Shown here: piece by piece, positions 16,425 through 25,265 of the stretch
How positions within the stretch are numbered: position 1 is the first letter of the stretch
Layout of the letters: each line of letters starts with the position of its first letter
Origin: UBA995 sp035477115
GTDB lineage: Bacteria > Bacillota > Sulfobacillia > UBA995
DNA length: 64,000 nt
NCBI GenBank assembly: GCA_035477115.1
Contig: DATIKW010000030.1
Location: 1 to 64,000, forward strand
Direction of reading: 5' to 3'
Translations under genes and position numbers: made by a program
Notes under the pieces: generated by a model
What the model was told of the DNA's origin: nothing
The model's database searches: none
What the model saw: the letters and a program-made list of their open reading frames with translations, nothing else

Positions 16425-17654
16425 ATGCTCCAAGACAGGACGGTCCTTGTGGGGGTCGCGGGTGGCATCGCCGCTTACAAGGCAGCGGAGATCGTCAGCC
16501 GGTTGACCCGGCTCGGCGCGGATGTTCACGTCATCATGACCGCGTCGGCAACCCGTCTGGTCAGCCCGATGACCTTCCAGGCAATATCCGGCAATCCCGT
16601 CGCGACCGACCTCTTCGCCGAGCCGCGGCGCTGGAGCATCGAGCACGTCGCCCTGGCGGATCGGGCCGAGTTGATGCTGATCGCGCCGGCGACCGCGAAC
16701 ATCATGGGCAAACTGGCCGCCGGGATCGCCGATGACTTCCTCAGCACGACGGTGCTGGCGACGGCGGCACCGGTCATCCTTGCGCCCGCCATGCACGATA
16801 AGATGTGGCGGAATCCCATCGTCCAGGCAAACGCGGATCGCCTTCGGCGCGCGGGTTTCGCGATCATCGAGCCGGAATACGGGCGCCTGGCCTCCGGATC
16901 GCTGGGGCAAGGCCGGCTGCCGGAGCCCCAGATCATAGTGGACGCGGTGGTCCAGGCGCTCTCGCGACGGCCCGATCTGGCGGGCCTGCCGGTACTCATC
17001 ACCGCCGGGCCGACGCGGGAGCGGATCGATCCGGTGCGTTACCTGTCCAATTTCTCCTCCGGCAAGATGGGCTACAGCCTGGCAGCGGCAGCGGTTGAGC
17101 GGGGCGCTCGGGTGACGCTCGTGTCCGGCCCCGTCGATCTGCCGGAGCCGCCCGGTGTGGACTTCGTGCTGGTGGAGAGCGCGGCGGAAATGGCCGACGA
17201 GGTATGGCGGCGGGCGGCGGGAGTGCAGGTGGTGGTGATGGCGGCGGCCGTCGCCGACTACCGCCCCGCCGAGCGAGCACCCTCCAAGGTGAAACGGAGT
17301 TCCTCCGACCTGGTCATCCGCCTGGTGCCCAACCCGGACATCATCGGCGAACTGGGACGGGACAAGGGGAACCGGTTGCTCGTCGGGTTTGCGGCGGAGA
17401 CCGACGACCTGGTGGCAAATGCTCGGGCGAAACTTGCAGCCAAGAACCTCGATCTGGTCTGTGCCAACTGGGTGGATCGGGCGGGTCATGGATTCGGCAC
17501 CGACACCAACGCCCTCACCCTGATCGACCGGATGGGCGGCGTGGTGGAGGTGCCGCTTCAGGACAAGCGAGCGGTGGCCCACGCCGTGTGGGATCGAGTG
17601 CGAGCGTTGCTGGGGACCGTAGGGGCGGGTTCAGAACCCGCCCCTACGCGCTAA
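16425..17654 (+). CDS. coaBC: Bifunctional phosphopantothenoylcysteine decarboxylase/synthetase
   Basis: CoaBC makes 4'-phosphopantetheine precursor from phosphopantothenate and cysteine. The N-terminal flavin domain (about 1-185) has VGVAGGIAAYKA, the catalytic His74 in IEHVAL, and LIAPATANIMGKLA. The C-terminal synthetase domain (about 190-400) has ITAGPTRERIDPVRYLSNFSSGKMG and KVKRSSSDLVIRL. The segment that carries Cys158 in E. coli (ACG) reads RLASGSLGQGRLP here, with Ser157 in its place. The last ten residues, VGAGSEPAPT, are encoded by a palindromic repeat. It converges on coaX, the two stops overlapping within CTAA. Confidence 0.93.
   Translation: MLQDRTVLVGVAGGIAAYKAAEIVSRLTRLGADVHVIMTASATRLVSPMTFQAISGNPVATDLFAEPRRWSIEHVALADRAELMLIAPATANIMGKLAAGIADDFLSTTVLATAAPVILAPAMHDKMWRNPIVQANADRLRRAGFAIIEPEYGRLASGSLGQGRLPEPQIIVDAVVQALSRRPDLAGLPVLITAGPTRERIDPVRYLSNFSSGKMGYSLAAAAVERGARVTLVSGPVDLPEPPGVDFVLVESAAEMADEVWRRAAGVQVVVMAAAVADYRPAERAPSKVKRSSSDLVIRLVPNPDIIGELGRDKGNRLLVGFAAETDDLVANARAKLAAKNLDLVCANWVDRAGHGFGTDTNALTLIDRMGGVVEVPLQDKRAVAHAVWDRVRALLGTVGAGSEPAPTR
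17619..17647 (+). repeat. Dispersed palindromic repeat, copy 2, inside coaBC
   Basis: This is a full 29-bp copy with half-site GTAGGGGCGGGTTC and complementary arm GAACCCGCCCCTAC, central base A. It is read in frame as the last residues of CoaBC (VGAGSEPAPT). Copy 3 lies 40 bases downstream in the convergent coaX gene, so each of the two facing genes ends in the element. Confidence 0.95.
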
Positions 17655-18481
17655 CCCGGTTCCGCCGGCTTGTTCTGCTGGTTCTCGGTAGGGGCGGGTT
17701 CGGAACCCGCCCCTACCTCCTGGTTGCGTTCGTGGAGGATCAGGAGTCCTTTCAGCGTCAGCAGGTCATCGACGTGGTCGATGGTGGTGGTCTCGCGCGC
17801 GATCAGGGACGCCAAGCCGCCGGTCGCGATGACCGTGGGCCTGCCGCCAAGTTCCGCCGTTATCCGCCGTACCAGTTCATCCACCTGTCCCGCGAAGCCG
17901 AAGACGATCCCCGCCTGCATGCTGGCCACCGTGTTCTTGCCGATGGCCCGGGGAGGTCGAACGAGTTCCACCCGGGGCAGCTTGGCCGCCTTCTGGAATA
18001 GAGCCTCGGTGGAAATGCCTATGCCGGGGGCGATCGCTCCCCCCAGGTAGGCACCGTCGGCCGCGATGGCGTCGAAGGTCGTGGCCGTGCCGAAGTCCAC
18101 GACGATGCACGGGCCGCCGTAGTGCTGGAAGGCGGCGACCGCGTTGACGATCCGGTCCGCTCCCACCTCGCGCGGATGGTCGTAGCGGACATCGATGCCC
18201 GTACGGATGCCGGGCCCCACCACCAGCGGGCGGACATCGAAGTACTTCTCCAGCGTGTGTTCCACCGTCGACGTGAGCGGCGGGACGACGGACGCGACGA
18301 CCGCGGCATCCACCTGGCGGGGGTCCAGCTGCAGGTGACCGAACAGTTGGTGGAGCACGATGCCGAGTTCATCGGCGGTTCGCGGCTGAGTCGTGCTCAG
18401 CCGCCAGCATGCTTCCAGTCGGGGGCCCTGAAAGGCGCCCACGACGATATTGGTGTTGCCGATGTCCAGGGCCAGGATCAA
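17651..18481 (-). CDS. coaX: Type III pantothenate kinase
   Basis: CoaX phosphorylates pantothenate in the first step of coenzyme A synthesis; type III enzymes lack feedback inhibition by CoA. Landmarks are the N-terminal ALDIGNTNIVVG phosphate loop, RTGIDVRYDHPREVGADRIVNA, DFGTATTFDAI, GGAIAPGI and TGGLASLI. At 276 residues it is about 20 longer than usual because the C-terminus includes VGAGSEPAPT plus a short tail, encoded by palindrome copy 3. ATG at 18481 overlaps the stop of the ECF transporter gene, so both are translated from one minus-strand unit. Confidence 0.93.
   Translation of the reverse strand: MILALDIGNTNIVVGAFQGPRLEACWRLSTTQPRTADELGIVLHQLFGHLQLDPRQVDAAVVASVVPPLTSTVEHTLEKYFDVRPLVVGPGIRTGIDVRYDHPREVGADRIVNAVAAFQHYGGPCIVVDFGTATTFDAIAADGAYLGGAIAPGIGISTEALFQKAAKLPRVELVRPPRAIGKNTVASMQAGIVFGFAGQVDELVRRITAELGGRPTVIATGGLASLIARETTTIDHVDDLLTLKGLLILHERNQEVGAGSEPAPTENQQNKPAEPG
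17688..17716 (-). repeat. Dispersed palindromic repeat, copy 3, inside coaX
   Basis: This 29-bp copy is inverted relative to copy 2 (centre CGG on the + strand). It is read on the minus strand in the same frame, giving VGAGSEPAPT near the C-terminus of CoaX. It could form a hairpin in the transcripts of either convergent gene. Confidence 0.95.
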
Positions 18482-19203
18482 GGGCGTCTCACCTCAAGTG
18501 CTGGGTGCGATGATTGCCGCGCCAGGCTCCGGGCTACCGCGCGGTGCACGGCGGCGACCAGGATCATGGCGACCAAGATCTCGGGCAGGCCATGCAGTAT
18601 GCCAATCCCGACCGCCACCTGCGGGGGGAGGTAACCGCGCCACGTGACCAGGCCGAGCACCCCCACGGTGTTGGTCAAGGTGCCTGCCATGGCCGCCAGC
18701 ATGGGCGCAGCGTACTGGTGCCGCGCCACCCGGTGGGTCGCGTACCCGGCGGCGGCCCCGGCCGCAGCCGCCACGGCTGCCACCAGGGCGGGATGGGCGG
18801 CCAGGCTGACGTAAGTGCTGTGGGCGACGATTCCCGCCACCACCACGGCGAGCACCGGACGGGTCCAACGGGCACCGGCCATACGGAAGGCGTAGGCCGC
18901 GGCAACGCCGATCAAGATCCGGGGGACGAAAGCCACCAGCGGGTCGGTGAACATCAGGCGGGCAACCGGGTTGGCCGAAAACTGAGCGCGCCAGAAACTG
19001 AAGGCGCCGAAGATGAACCCCACCCCGGCGCCGGCGAGCGGCCCTTCCAGGATTCCGGCCAGGATGGCCGGCAAGTGCATGGTGGTGGCGCTACCGGCAG
19101 GGGTCGGTACGGGTATGAACCCACCGACGGGAGCGAGGCCGAGGGCGACGGTCAAACTTCCGAGCATACCCACGATGGCGATGCGTCGGACGGTCAAGCG
19201 CAT
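18478..19203 (-). CDS. ECF transporter S component, probably for pantothenate
   Basis: This is a 241-residue integral membrane protein with about six hydrophobic helices. The N-terminus RIAIVGMLGSLTVALGLAPVGGFIPVPTPAGSATTMHLPAILAGILEGP is typical of substrate-capture subunits of energy-coupling factor transporters. The shared EcfT and ATPase subunits are not nearby. The stop overlaps coaX, a pantothenate kinase, so pantothenate is the likeliest substrate; this is inference from context. ATG 19203 follows GGAGGTGT on the minus strand. Confidence 0.75.
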   Translation of the reverse strand: MRLTVRRIAIVGMLGSLTVALGLAPVGGFIPVPTPAGSATTMHLPAILAGILEGPLAGAGVGFIFGAFSFWRAQFSANPVARLMFTDPLVAFVPRILIGVAAAYAFRMAGARWTRPVLAVVVAGIVAHSTYVSLAAHPALVAAVAAAAGAAAGYATHRVARHQYAAPMLAAMAGTLTNTVGVLGLVTWRGYLPPQVAVGIGILHGLPEILVAMILVAAVHRAVARSLARQSSHPALEVRRP

Positions 19204-19327
19204 CGGGACACCTCCGTTCCGGTTCCGCGAGGATACCGGACGAAATCGTTACCGGACCGGCCAATCGACTGCTGAGTCCGGGGCCCCCAAGGGCTCCCGG
19301 CAGCGGATGCAGGATGACTGTCAGCTA

Positions 19328-20290
19328 TCACCTCCCTCGGTCGAAGTCCTGCCAGGCCGCGACATCTTCCCATGCCGTCGCGATCCGGATGGCTCTGACC
19401 ACCGCCGCCGCGACCATGTCCGCCGCCAACGCGCCGACCAGGTTCACGTCGCCCCGCACCCGCCCGGTCGCCAGCGCGAAGACGGTATCGCCATCGTACA
19501 TGGTATGGCAAGGGCGGATGACCCGCGCCAGGCCGTCCTGGGCCATCTGCGCCACCTTGTTGGCCTCTTCCTTGGTGAGGGCGGCGTCGGTGGCCACCAC
19601 GGCGAGCGTGGTATTGCCCTTGATCGCGAAATCGAGCGGGCCGCCGAGAAGGACAGTCGTGGCGACCGGCCGGCCGGTGGCCGGATCGCGCGGACCGGCC
19701 AGAATGCGACCGGTATCCGGGCACACGACCTCGCCGAAACAGTTGACGGCAACCAGAGCGCCGACCTTGAACCCGGTCGTGGTCTCACAGGCCGAGCCGG
19801 CCAGCCCTCCGCGCATCGCCCGGGCCATGCCCAGCACCTTGCCGACGGCGCAACCGGTGCCGGCTCCCACGTTGCCCTCGGCCAGCGGCTCGTCATCGGC
19901 CGCAGTGCAGGCCGCGAACCCATCGGCGGATCGGGGCCGGGCCGCCGGGTCGCCGAGCGCCAGATCGAATAACACTGCGGCGGCCACGATCGGCACCCGG
20001 GCCACCCCGGTGGGGAAACCCTCTCCCTGTCCCTCGAGGTAGGCCATGACTCCATCCGCCGCCGCCAGACCGAAGGCGCTGCCGCCGGTGATCAGCACGG
20101 CGTGGGCTTCCTCCACCAGGTTGACCGGCCGCAGCAGGTCGGTCTCCCGGGTGCCCGGCGCCGACCCGCGCACATCCACTCCCGCCGTGGCCCCACCCGC
20201 CGCGAGCACGACCGTGCATCCGGTCATGCCCCGGGCGTCGGTGAAATGCCCGGCTCGGATACCGGGAACGGCGGTGATGGTACGATTCAA
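19328..20290 (-). CDS. P1 family peptidase (DmpA/NylC-type N-terminal nucleophile hydrolase)
   Basis: This 320-residue protein of the P1 (DmpA, NylC, L-aminopeptidase/D-esterase) family is made as a precursor that cuts itself. The expected cleavage is Asn226/Thr227 in AIKGNTTLAVVATDA, freeing Thr as nucleophile. Other landmarks are VPGIRAGHFTDARGMTGCTVV, LITGGSAFGLAAADGVM, VGAGTGCAVGK and the C-terminal DTVFALATG. The substrate (amino acid amide, peptide or cyclic amide) cannot be predicted. The start is TTG 20290 behind GGAGGGGGC. It lies upstream of the ECF-S/coaX unit on the same strand and may be co-transcribed. Confidence 0.85.
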   Translation of the reverse strand: MNRTITAVPGIRAGHFTDARGMTGCTVVLAAGGATAGVDVRGSAPGTRETDLLRPVNLVEEAHAVLITGGSAFGLAAADGVMAYLEGQGEGFPTGVARVPIVAAAVLFDLALGDPAARPRSADGFAACTAADDEPLAEGNVGAGTGCAVGKVLGMARAMRGGLAGSACETTTGFKVGALVAVNCFGEVVCPDTGRILAGPRDPATGRPVATTVLLGGPLDFAIKGNTTLAVVATDAALTKEEANKVAQMAQDGLARVIRPCHTMYDGDTVFALATGRVRGDVNLVGALAADMVAAAVVRAIRIATAWEDVAAWQDFDRGR

Positions 20291-20431
20291 AGATCCGCGC
20301 CCCCTCCAGCGCGAGCATACAACAGGTGATGCGCATCAGCAAGCCATTTCTGTCAGAGAGGCGGATTCGCTCCCGCAAAGCGAGGAGGAGTTGCCGGATC
20401 AGGTGTCGAACGGATGGAGTGAAAACCAGCG

Positions 20432-20449
20432 TGTCTGGTGGTCAGACCA
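20432..20449. promoter_or_regulatory. Palindromic operator candidate, site 1 (GntR/FadR type)
   Basis: TGGTCAGACCA (20439-20449) is an odd-length perfect palindrome fitting the TNGTNNNACNA pattern bound by FadR-subfamily GntR regulators. The 17-base string TGTCTGGTGGTCWGACC recurs at 34496-34512 with only the central base changed. It lies about 90 bases upstream of the hydroxyacid dehydrogenase gene, and a FadR-type regulator is encoded at 25350. Confidence 0.6.
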
Positions 20450-20535
20450 AGTTGCCTGGCAGGCGGTCTTGGGGTGATGTGCAGCGGACGGTTATCGTAT
20501 CGGCGGTTCGGATTCTAGCCGGGAGGTGCAGGTCA

Positions 20536-21522
20536 TTGAGGGTTGTGATCACCGATCACCCGTTTCCCTCGGCGGATATCGAGCGTGAAGCGCTGGCGGC
20601 GATCGGGGCGCAACTGGTAGTGGGCCGGTGCCGGGAAGTGACCGAAGTGATCGACCTGGCGAGGGACGCCGACGGGGTGCTCGTGACCTATGCTCCCGTC
20701 ACGCGAGAGGTCGTCGAGGCGCTCGCCCGCTGCAAGATCGTTGCGCGGATGGGTATCGGCCTTGACAATGTGGATGTAGCGGCGGCAACAGCCCGGGGTA
20801 TCGTGGTGACCAATGTACCCGACTACTGCGTGGACGAGGTCTCGGACCACGCGCTGGCGCTGTTGCTGGGGTGTGTTCGGCGGCTGAGGCAACTCGATCA
20901 GTCGGTGCGCGCCGGGCAATGGGACTTCCGGCCATATCGCCCCATACCGCGTATAAGAGGCAAGGTCATCGGCCTGGTCGGGTTCGGCAAGATCGCGCGG
21001 GCGATGGCCCGCAAGTGCCAGGGATTGAGCATGCAGGTGGCCGCCTTCGATCCGTACATCGCGCCGGACATCGTCCGCAGTCAGGGCGTGGTGCCGATGC
21101 GGTCGCTGGAGGAACTCCTGCGGGAATCGGACTTCGTGTCGGTCCACGTACCGCTGGGCCCGGAGACGAGAGGGCTGTTAGGGGAAGCAGAGTTCGCCAT
21201 GATGAAGCAGGGGGCGGTGTTGGTCAACACGGCCCGGGCCGAGATCGTCGATGAAGAAGCTTTGGCCGAAGCGCTGGCCTCCGGTCGGTTGACGGCTGCC
21301 GGCCTCGACGTGATCGTCAATCCGAGAGCGGATCATCCCTTGCTCGCCTTCCCCGGCGTACTGGTCAGTCCCCACGCCGCCTTTTTCTCCGAGGAAGCCA
21401 CGGAGGAGTTACAGACGCGGGCGGTGAGTGACGTCGTCCGGGTCCTGACCGGCGGATTGCCGCTGAACCCGGTGAACCCGGAAGTGCTCGCAACAGTCGA
21501 ACCCAAGACAACTGGAGGTTGA
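20536..21522 (+). CDS. D-2-hydroxyacid dehydrogenase family protein (CtBP/SerA-like)
   Basis: A 328-residue NAD-dependent dehydrogenase. The nucleotide-binding motif is KVIGLVGFGKIARAMA. The catalytic Arg lies in VLVNTARAEIVDEEALAEAL and the His in VLVSPHAAFFSEEA; RMGIGLDNVDVAAATARGI is also typical. It lacks the ACT domain of long SerA proteins, and it sits with catabolic genes rather than serine genes, so it more likely reduces or oxidises a small 2-hydroxy/2-oxo acid of the pathway. TTG 20536 is chosen because GGGAGGTG at 20521-20528 is well placed; the frame opens 210 bases earlier through the operator. Confidence 0.8.
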   Translation: MRVVITDHPFPSADIEREALAAIGAQLVVGRCREVTEVIDLARDADGVLVTYAPVTREVVEALARCKIVARMGIGLDNVDVAAATARGIVVTNVPDYCVDEVSDHALALLLGCVRRLRQLDQSVRAGQWDFRPYRPIPRIRGKVIGLVGFGKIARAMARKCQGLSMQVAAFDPYIAPDIVRSQGVVPMRSLEELLRESDFVSVHVPLGPETRGLLGEAEFAMMKQGAVLVNTARAEIVDEEALAEALASGRLTAAGLDVIVNPRADHPLLAFPGVLVSPHAAFFSEEATEELQTRAVSDVVRVLTGGLPLNPVNPEVLATVEPKTTGG

Positions 21523-21527
21523 GCCAC

Positions 21528-22814
21528 GTGTGCATCGAGCTTGACATGAGCCGGAGGATGGACACCAGCTTCATAGGGCGCCCCCACGAGTATATGGCCC
21601 GGAGGGTATACAGCACCACGGCCACCGACTGGCAGGAGCGGGTCAATTTCGACCGGTTGCGGCGCCAGCGGTTGCTGCGGGCCAAGGCCATGCTGGAGAA
21701 ACATGACCTCGGCGCGGTAATCCTGTTCGCCGGCGAGAACGTGCGCTACGTGACCGGCGTGTACCAGGGCAATTGGAAGAACAACATCTTCATCCGCTAC
21801 TGCGTGCTGCCGCGCGGCGGCGATCCCATCCTCTTCGAGACGGTCGGGTCGGACTTGCACGTGGCGCGGATGGATGCGCCGTGGATGGAAGGCCGGGTGC
21901 GCCCCGCCATCACCTGGAAGTGGGCGGAAGCGGCTGAGGAGTTCATGGCCGGACGCATGGCCCAGAGCATCATGGACGCGCTGAAGGAAAGCGGTGTCGA
22001 GCGCGAGCGCATCGGCATCGACGTCATGGACATGCGCGCTTACCACGCCCTCACCGGTCTTGGTCTGAACGTGGTGAACTGCTGGCCGGCCATGTCCGAG
22101 GCGCGGGTGGTCAAGACGCCGGACGAGATCGAGTGCCTGAAGATATCGTCCGCGTTCGGCGACGGCGCGATGTGGCAGGCGATTCACGAATGGGCCAAAC
22201 CCGGCGTGAAGGAGTCGTATGTCTGCGCCAAGGTCAATGAGTACCTCTACCAGGAGGGCTTCGACTTCGTCTATGACATCATCGTCGCTTCCGGAGGGAA
22301 CACCTCCCCTTACCGCCGCTGGCACACCGACAAGATCTTGCGCCAGGGCGATCTGGTCATCGTGGACATCAATGCCATCGGCCCGGGCGGGTACTACGTC
22401 GACTTCGTACGCTGCTTCAAAGTGCGCGGCAAGCCCACGCCCAAGGAAAAGGAGCTGTACAAGGAGTGTTATGGCTCCTTGCAGGCGGCCATCGCCGAGT
22501 TCCGTCCGGGCGTGACTGCTGACAAGGTTGCGGCCAAGTTCCCGGTATACGACGACGACAAGTACGGCAGCGTGAGCCTCCAGCAGTTCGCGCACAGCAT
22601 AGGACTGTCGCTGTACGAAGGTATGTGGATTTCCCGCGCGTACTCCATGAAGTACCCGGCGGAGATCAAGCAGAACATGTGCTTCGCGGTGGAAACCTTC
22701 GCCGGTCATCCCGAACTCGAGCAGACCGTGCGGCTCGAGGAGAATCTGGTCGTCACCGACAAAGGCGTGGAACTCCTGACCCGATGCCCGTTTGAGGAGG
22801 ACTTCCTCGCGTAG
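21528..22814 (+). CDS. M24 metallopeptidase-family protein, DddP/creatinase-like
   Basis: This protein of about 428 residues has a creatinase N-terminal domain (LRRQRLLRAKAMLEKHDLGAVILFAGENVRYVTG) and an M24 domain. All five metal ligand positions are visible: Asp in VDINAIG, Asp in YVDFVR, His in QFAHSIGL, Glu in FAVETFAG and Glu in VRLEENLVV. M24 relatives include Xaa-Pro peptidases, creatinase and the DMSP lyase DddP; the long N-terminal extension and gene context fit a non-peptidase role, but this cannot be decided here. GTG 21528 lies nine bases after GGAGG; TTG 21519 overlaps that site. Confidence 0.7.
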   Translation: MCIELDMSRRMDTSFIGRPHEYMARRVYSTTATDWQERVNFDRLRRQRLLRAKAMLEKHDLGAVILFAGENVRYVTGVYQGNWKNNIFIRYCVLPRGGDPILFETVGSDLHVARMDAPWMEGRVRPAITWKWAEAAEEFMAGRMAQSIMDALKESGVERERIGIDVMDMRAYHALTGLGLNVVNCWPAMSEARVVKTPDEIECLKISSAFGDGAMWQAIHEWAKPGVKESYVCAKVNEYLYQEGFDFVYDIIVASGGNTSPYRRWHTDKILRQGDLVIVDINAIGPGGYYVDFVRCFKVRGKPTPKEKELYKECYGSLQAAIAEFRPGVTADKVAAKFPVYDDDKYGSVSLQQFAHSIGLSLYEGMWISRAYSMKYPAEIKQNMCFAVETFAGHPELEQTVRLEENLVVTDKGVELLTRCPFEEDFLA

Positions 22815-22826
22815 GAGGAATTCGCA

Positions 22827-23858
22827 GTGCGGGCGATGGTCTTGCGGGAGTATGGTGCTCCCCTGGTGATGGAGGACCGGCCGGTGCCCCAGCCTGGACC
22901 GGGCGAAGCCGTGATCCGGGTCCGCGCCTGCGGGCTGTGTGCGACCGACCTCAAGATCGCCGCCGGCCGGATCCCGGATGCCCGGGTCCCCGTGGTCATG
23001 GGCCACGAACCCGCGGGAGAGGTGGTCGCCGTCGGGCCGGGCGTCCGGGGTCTGCGGGCGGGCGACCGCGTCGTCGCTCATCTTTACCTCACCTGCGGCC
23101 AGTGCGAGTACTGCCGTTCGGGCAGGGAAACGCTGTGCGTGCACCTGACAGGACGGCTGGGATTCCAGGTAGACGGCGGCTTCGCGGAGTACCTCCGCCT
23201 CCCCGGCGAGTGTCTCCTTCAACTGGGGGAGTCGGTGGACTTCGCGGAAGGAGCCCTGCTGGGAGATGCGGTAGGGACGGCGTTTCGCGCCCTGTACCGC
23301 CGGGCACGGCTGGCGCCGGGGGATACGGCGGTGGTCGTGGGCGTCGGCGGCGTGGGAGTCCACGCCGTACAGGTGGCCAGGGCGATCGGCGCGCGCACGG
23401 TTGCCGTGGATGTGGCGTCCGATCGGTTGGCGATGGCCATCAATTGTGGGGCTGACGCGGGACTTTTGTTCAGCGACCGGCTCGAGGAAGAGTTGAAGGA
23501 ACTCCTGGGAGATCAGGGGGCGCATGTAGTCCTCGATACCGTCGGCAAGACCGAAGTGATGGAAACGGCAGCGCGCATCGTGCGACCAGGAGGGTGTCTG
23601 GTTGCCGTCGGCTACCATCCCGGCGAGTTCTTCCGACTGGACCCAACGCGGGTGGTGCTCGATGAGCTGTCGATCGTCGGTTCGCGGGCTTGCACTCGCG
23701 AGGACGTGCGAGCCGTGATCCGGCTGGTGAGGCGGGGACTGGTGCGGCCGGTGGTCACCCGCCGTTTCCCGCTGGAAGCGGTGAACGAGGCGATGGCCGA
23801 GCTGGCTGCGAACCGTATCGCCGGGCGCGCGGTGGTCCTGCCGTGGCCCGACGGTTGA
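22827..23858 (+). CDS. Zinc-dependent alcohol dehydrogenase (MDR family)
   Basis: Medium-chain dehydrogenase of 343 residues. The catalytic zinc site is CGLCATDLK with GHEPAGEVV; the structural zinc loop is CGQCEYCRSGRETLC with all four Cys. The NAD(P)-binding motif is VVGVGGVGVHAVQVARAIGA, followed by an acidic residue (TVAVDVASDR), which favours NAD+. GTG 22827 follows GGAGGAATT, 12 bases after the M24 gene. The substrate is unknown; the neighbours suggest oxidation of a hydroxylated catabolic intermediate. Confidence 0.85.
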   Translation: MRAMVLREYGAPLVMEDRPVPQPGPGEAVIRVRACGLCATDLKIAAGRIPDARVPVVMGHEPAGEVVAVGPGVRGLRAGDRVVAHLYLTCGQCEYCRSGRETLCVHLTGRLGFQVDGGFAEYLRLPGECLLQLGESVDFAEGALLGDAVGTAFRALYRRARLAPGDTAVVVGVGGVGVHAVQVARAIGARTVAVDVASDRLAMAINCGADAGLLFSDRLEEELKELLGDQGAHVVLDTVGKTEVMETAARIVRPGGCLVAVGYHPGEFFRLDPTRVVLDELSIVGSRACTREDVRAVIRLVRRGLVRPVVTRRFPLEAVNEAMAELAANRIAGRAVVLPWPDG

Positions 23859-23867
23859 CTTCTTCGG

Positions 23868-23896
23868 GTAGGGGCGGGTTCGGAACCCGCCCCTAC
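23868..23896. repeat. Dispersed palindromic repeat, copy 4
   Basis: This is a perfect-arm 29-bp copy (GTAGGGGCGGGTTC, centre G, GAACCCGCCCCTAC). It starts nine bases after the alcohol dehydrogenase stop, in the gap before the HMGL-family gene. It is intergenic and could form a hairpin within a polycistronic message. Confidence 0.95.
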
Positions 23897-23971
23897 AAGG
23901 GCGCCATGGCGGTGGCGGCGAGGATGACCAAGACCGCCGCTAGATTTCGGCGACATGAGGAGGATCTACTG

Positions 23972-25195
23972 ATGCCGGATCCGTGGAAGACGGACCTGTG
24001 GTTCACCAGTCCCTGGAACTTCGAACCAGCGGTAACGCGTGAGCAGGAGTTCGCCCCCCGGGTGCAATTGCACGACATCACGCTCCGGGACGGCGAGCAA
24101 CAAGCGGGGATCGTACTCCGAGCGGAAGACAAGATCGCGATCGCCGAGCAACTGGCCGAGGCGGGGGTGGACCGGATCGAAGCCGGCATGCCCGCGGTCT
24201 CCCGGGACGACGAACGGGCCATCAGGGAAATCGTCCGCCGCAAACTCGGCCCGCAAGTCTTTGCGTTCGCCCGCTGCCTGGTGGACGACGTGAAACGAGC
24301 CCAGGACTGCGGGGTCGACGGCATCGTCATCGAGATCCCGAGCAGCGAACACATCATCCAGCACGCTTACGGGTGGCCCATGGAACGGGCGATCGATCTG
24401 TCGATCAAGGCCACGCAGGCTGCGAAAGAAGCGGGTCTCTTCACAGTCTTCTTCACCATTGACGCGTCCCGGGCCGACCTTCGCTGGCTGCTCAAGCTGC
24501 TGGGTCAAGTGGCGTCGGAAGGGCACATGGATGCCATAGCGCTGGTCGACACCATGGGGTGCTGCTCGCCCGGGACCATCCGCTACTTCGTCCGCGAGGT
24601 GCGGCGAGCTTTCCCTGATACCCAGCTCGAGGCCCACTTTCACGATGACTATGGGCTGGCCACGGCCAACACCCTCGAGGCGCTCGCGGCCGGCGCGCAG
24701 GTCGCCCACGTGTCCGCCCTGGGAATCGGCGAGCGGGCCGGCGGAGCCGCCCTCGAGGACGTCGTGCTGGCCTTGAAGACCTTATACGGGGTGGATACGT
24801 CGGTGCGTCCCGAGCGGCTGTACGGGTTGTGCCGCACGGTACTCGAACGTACCGGCCATCGGATTCCCGCCAACAAGTCCGCGGCGGGGGAGGTCCTGTT
24901 TCACGTCGAGTCGGGCATTCCCGCCACCTGGCTGCGCCGTTGCCGGGGACCGCTGCTGACCGAGGTATTCCCCATGCATCCGCGGTTGATGGGGCAACCC
25001 GACCCGGAGATCGTTATGGGCAAGGGCAGCGGCGAGGAATCGGTACGAGACTGGCTGGAGCAAGCGGGATTCCCGGCCACCCCGGAACAAGTCACGCGCC
25101 TGATCGGCATGGTCAAGGACCTCTCGCTCGCGAAGAAGGGCCTCTTGACCAGGGAGGAGTTCGTTACCCTCGCCCGCTGGGTAGTCGAAAGCTGA
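23972..25195 (+). CDS. HMGL-family carboxyltransferase-like protein (isopropylmalate/homocitrate synthase type)
   Basis: A 407-residue TIM-barrel protein of the HMGL-like/pyruvate carboxyltransferase family. The metal and substrate motif QLHDITLRDGEQQAG is at the N-terminus, HFHDDYGLATANTLEALAAGA supplies the HxH-type metal ligands, and GIGERAGGAALEDVVLAL is the conserved glycine loop. LeuA's C-terminal regulatory domain is absent, as in homocitrate or citramalate synthase relatives. Such enzymes condense acetyl-CoA with a 2-oxo acid, or act as aldol lyases. ATG 23972 follows GAGGAGGATC. Its position between a dehydrogenase and a regulator points to the unknown catabolic route rather than to leucine synthesis. 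Confidence 0.75.
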   Translation: MPDPWKTDLWFTSPWNFEPAVTREQEFAPRVQLHDITLRDGEQQAGIVLRAEDKIAIAEQLAEAGVDRIEAGMPAVSRDDERAIREIVRRKLGPQVFAFARCLVDDVKRAQDCGVDGIVIEIPSSEHIIQHAYGWPMERAIDLSIKATQAAKEAGLFTVFFTIDASRADLRWLLKLLGQVASEGHMDAIALVDTMGCCSPGTIRYFVREVRRAFPDTQLEAHFHDDYGLATANTLEALAAGAQVAHVSALGIGERAGGAALEDVVLALKTLYGVDTSVRPERLYGLCRTVLERTGHRIPANKSAAGEVLFHVESGIPATWLRRCRGPLLTEVFPMHPRLMGQPDPEIVMGKGSGEESVRDWLEQAGFPATPEQVTRLIGMVKDLSLAKKGLLTREEFVTLARWVVES

Positions 25196-25265
25196 CCTGC
25201 GTCTGGGCCGCCCGGTGAGCCGGGCCGCAGTCGTTCGCCCGCCGGGCGGCGTCCGTCCCGTTTTG

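Noticed and set aside
20536..21522. D-3-phosphoglycerate dehydrogenase for serine synthesis
   Set aside because: It lacks the extra C-terminal domains of SerA and lies in a catabolic, operator-linked cluster without serC or serB.
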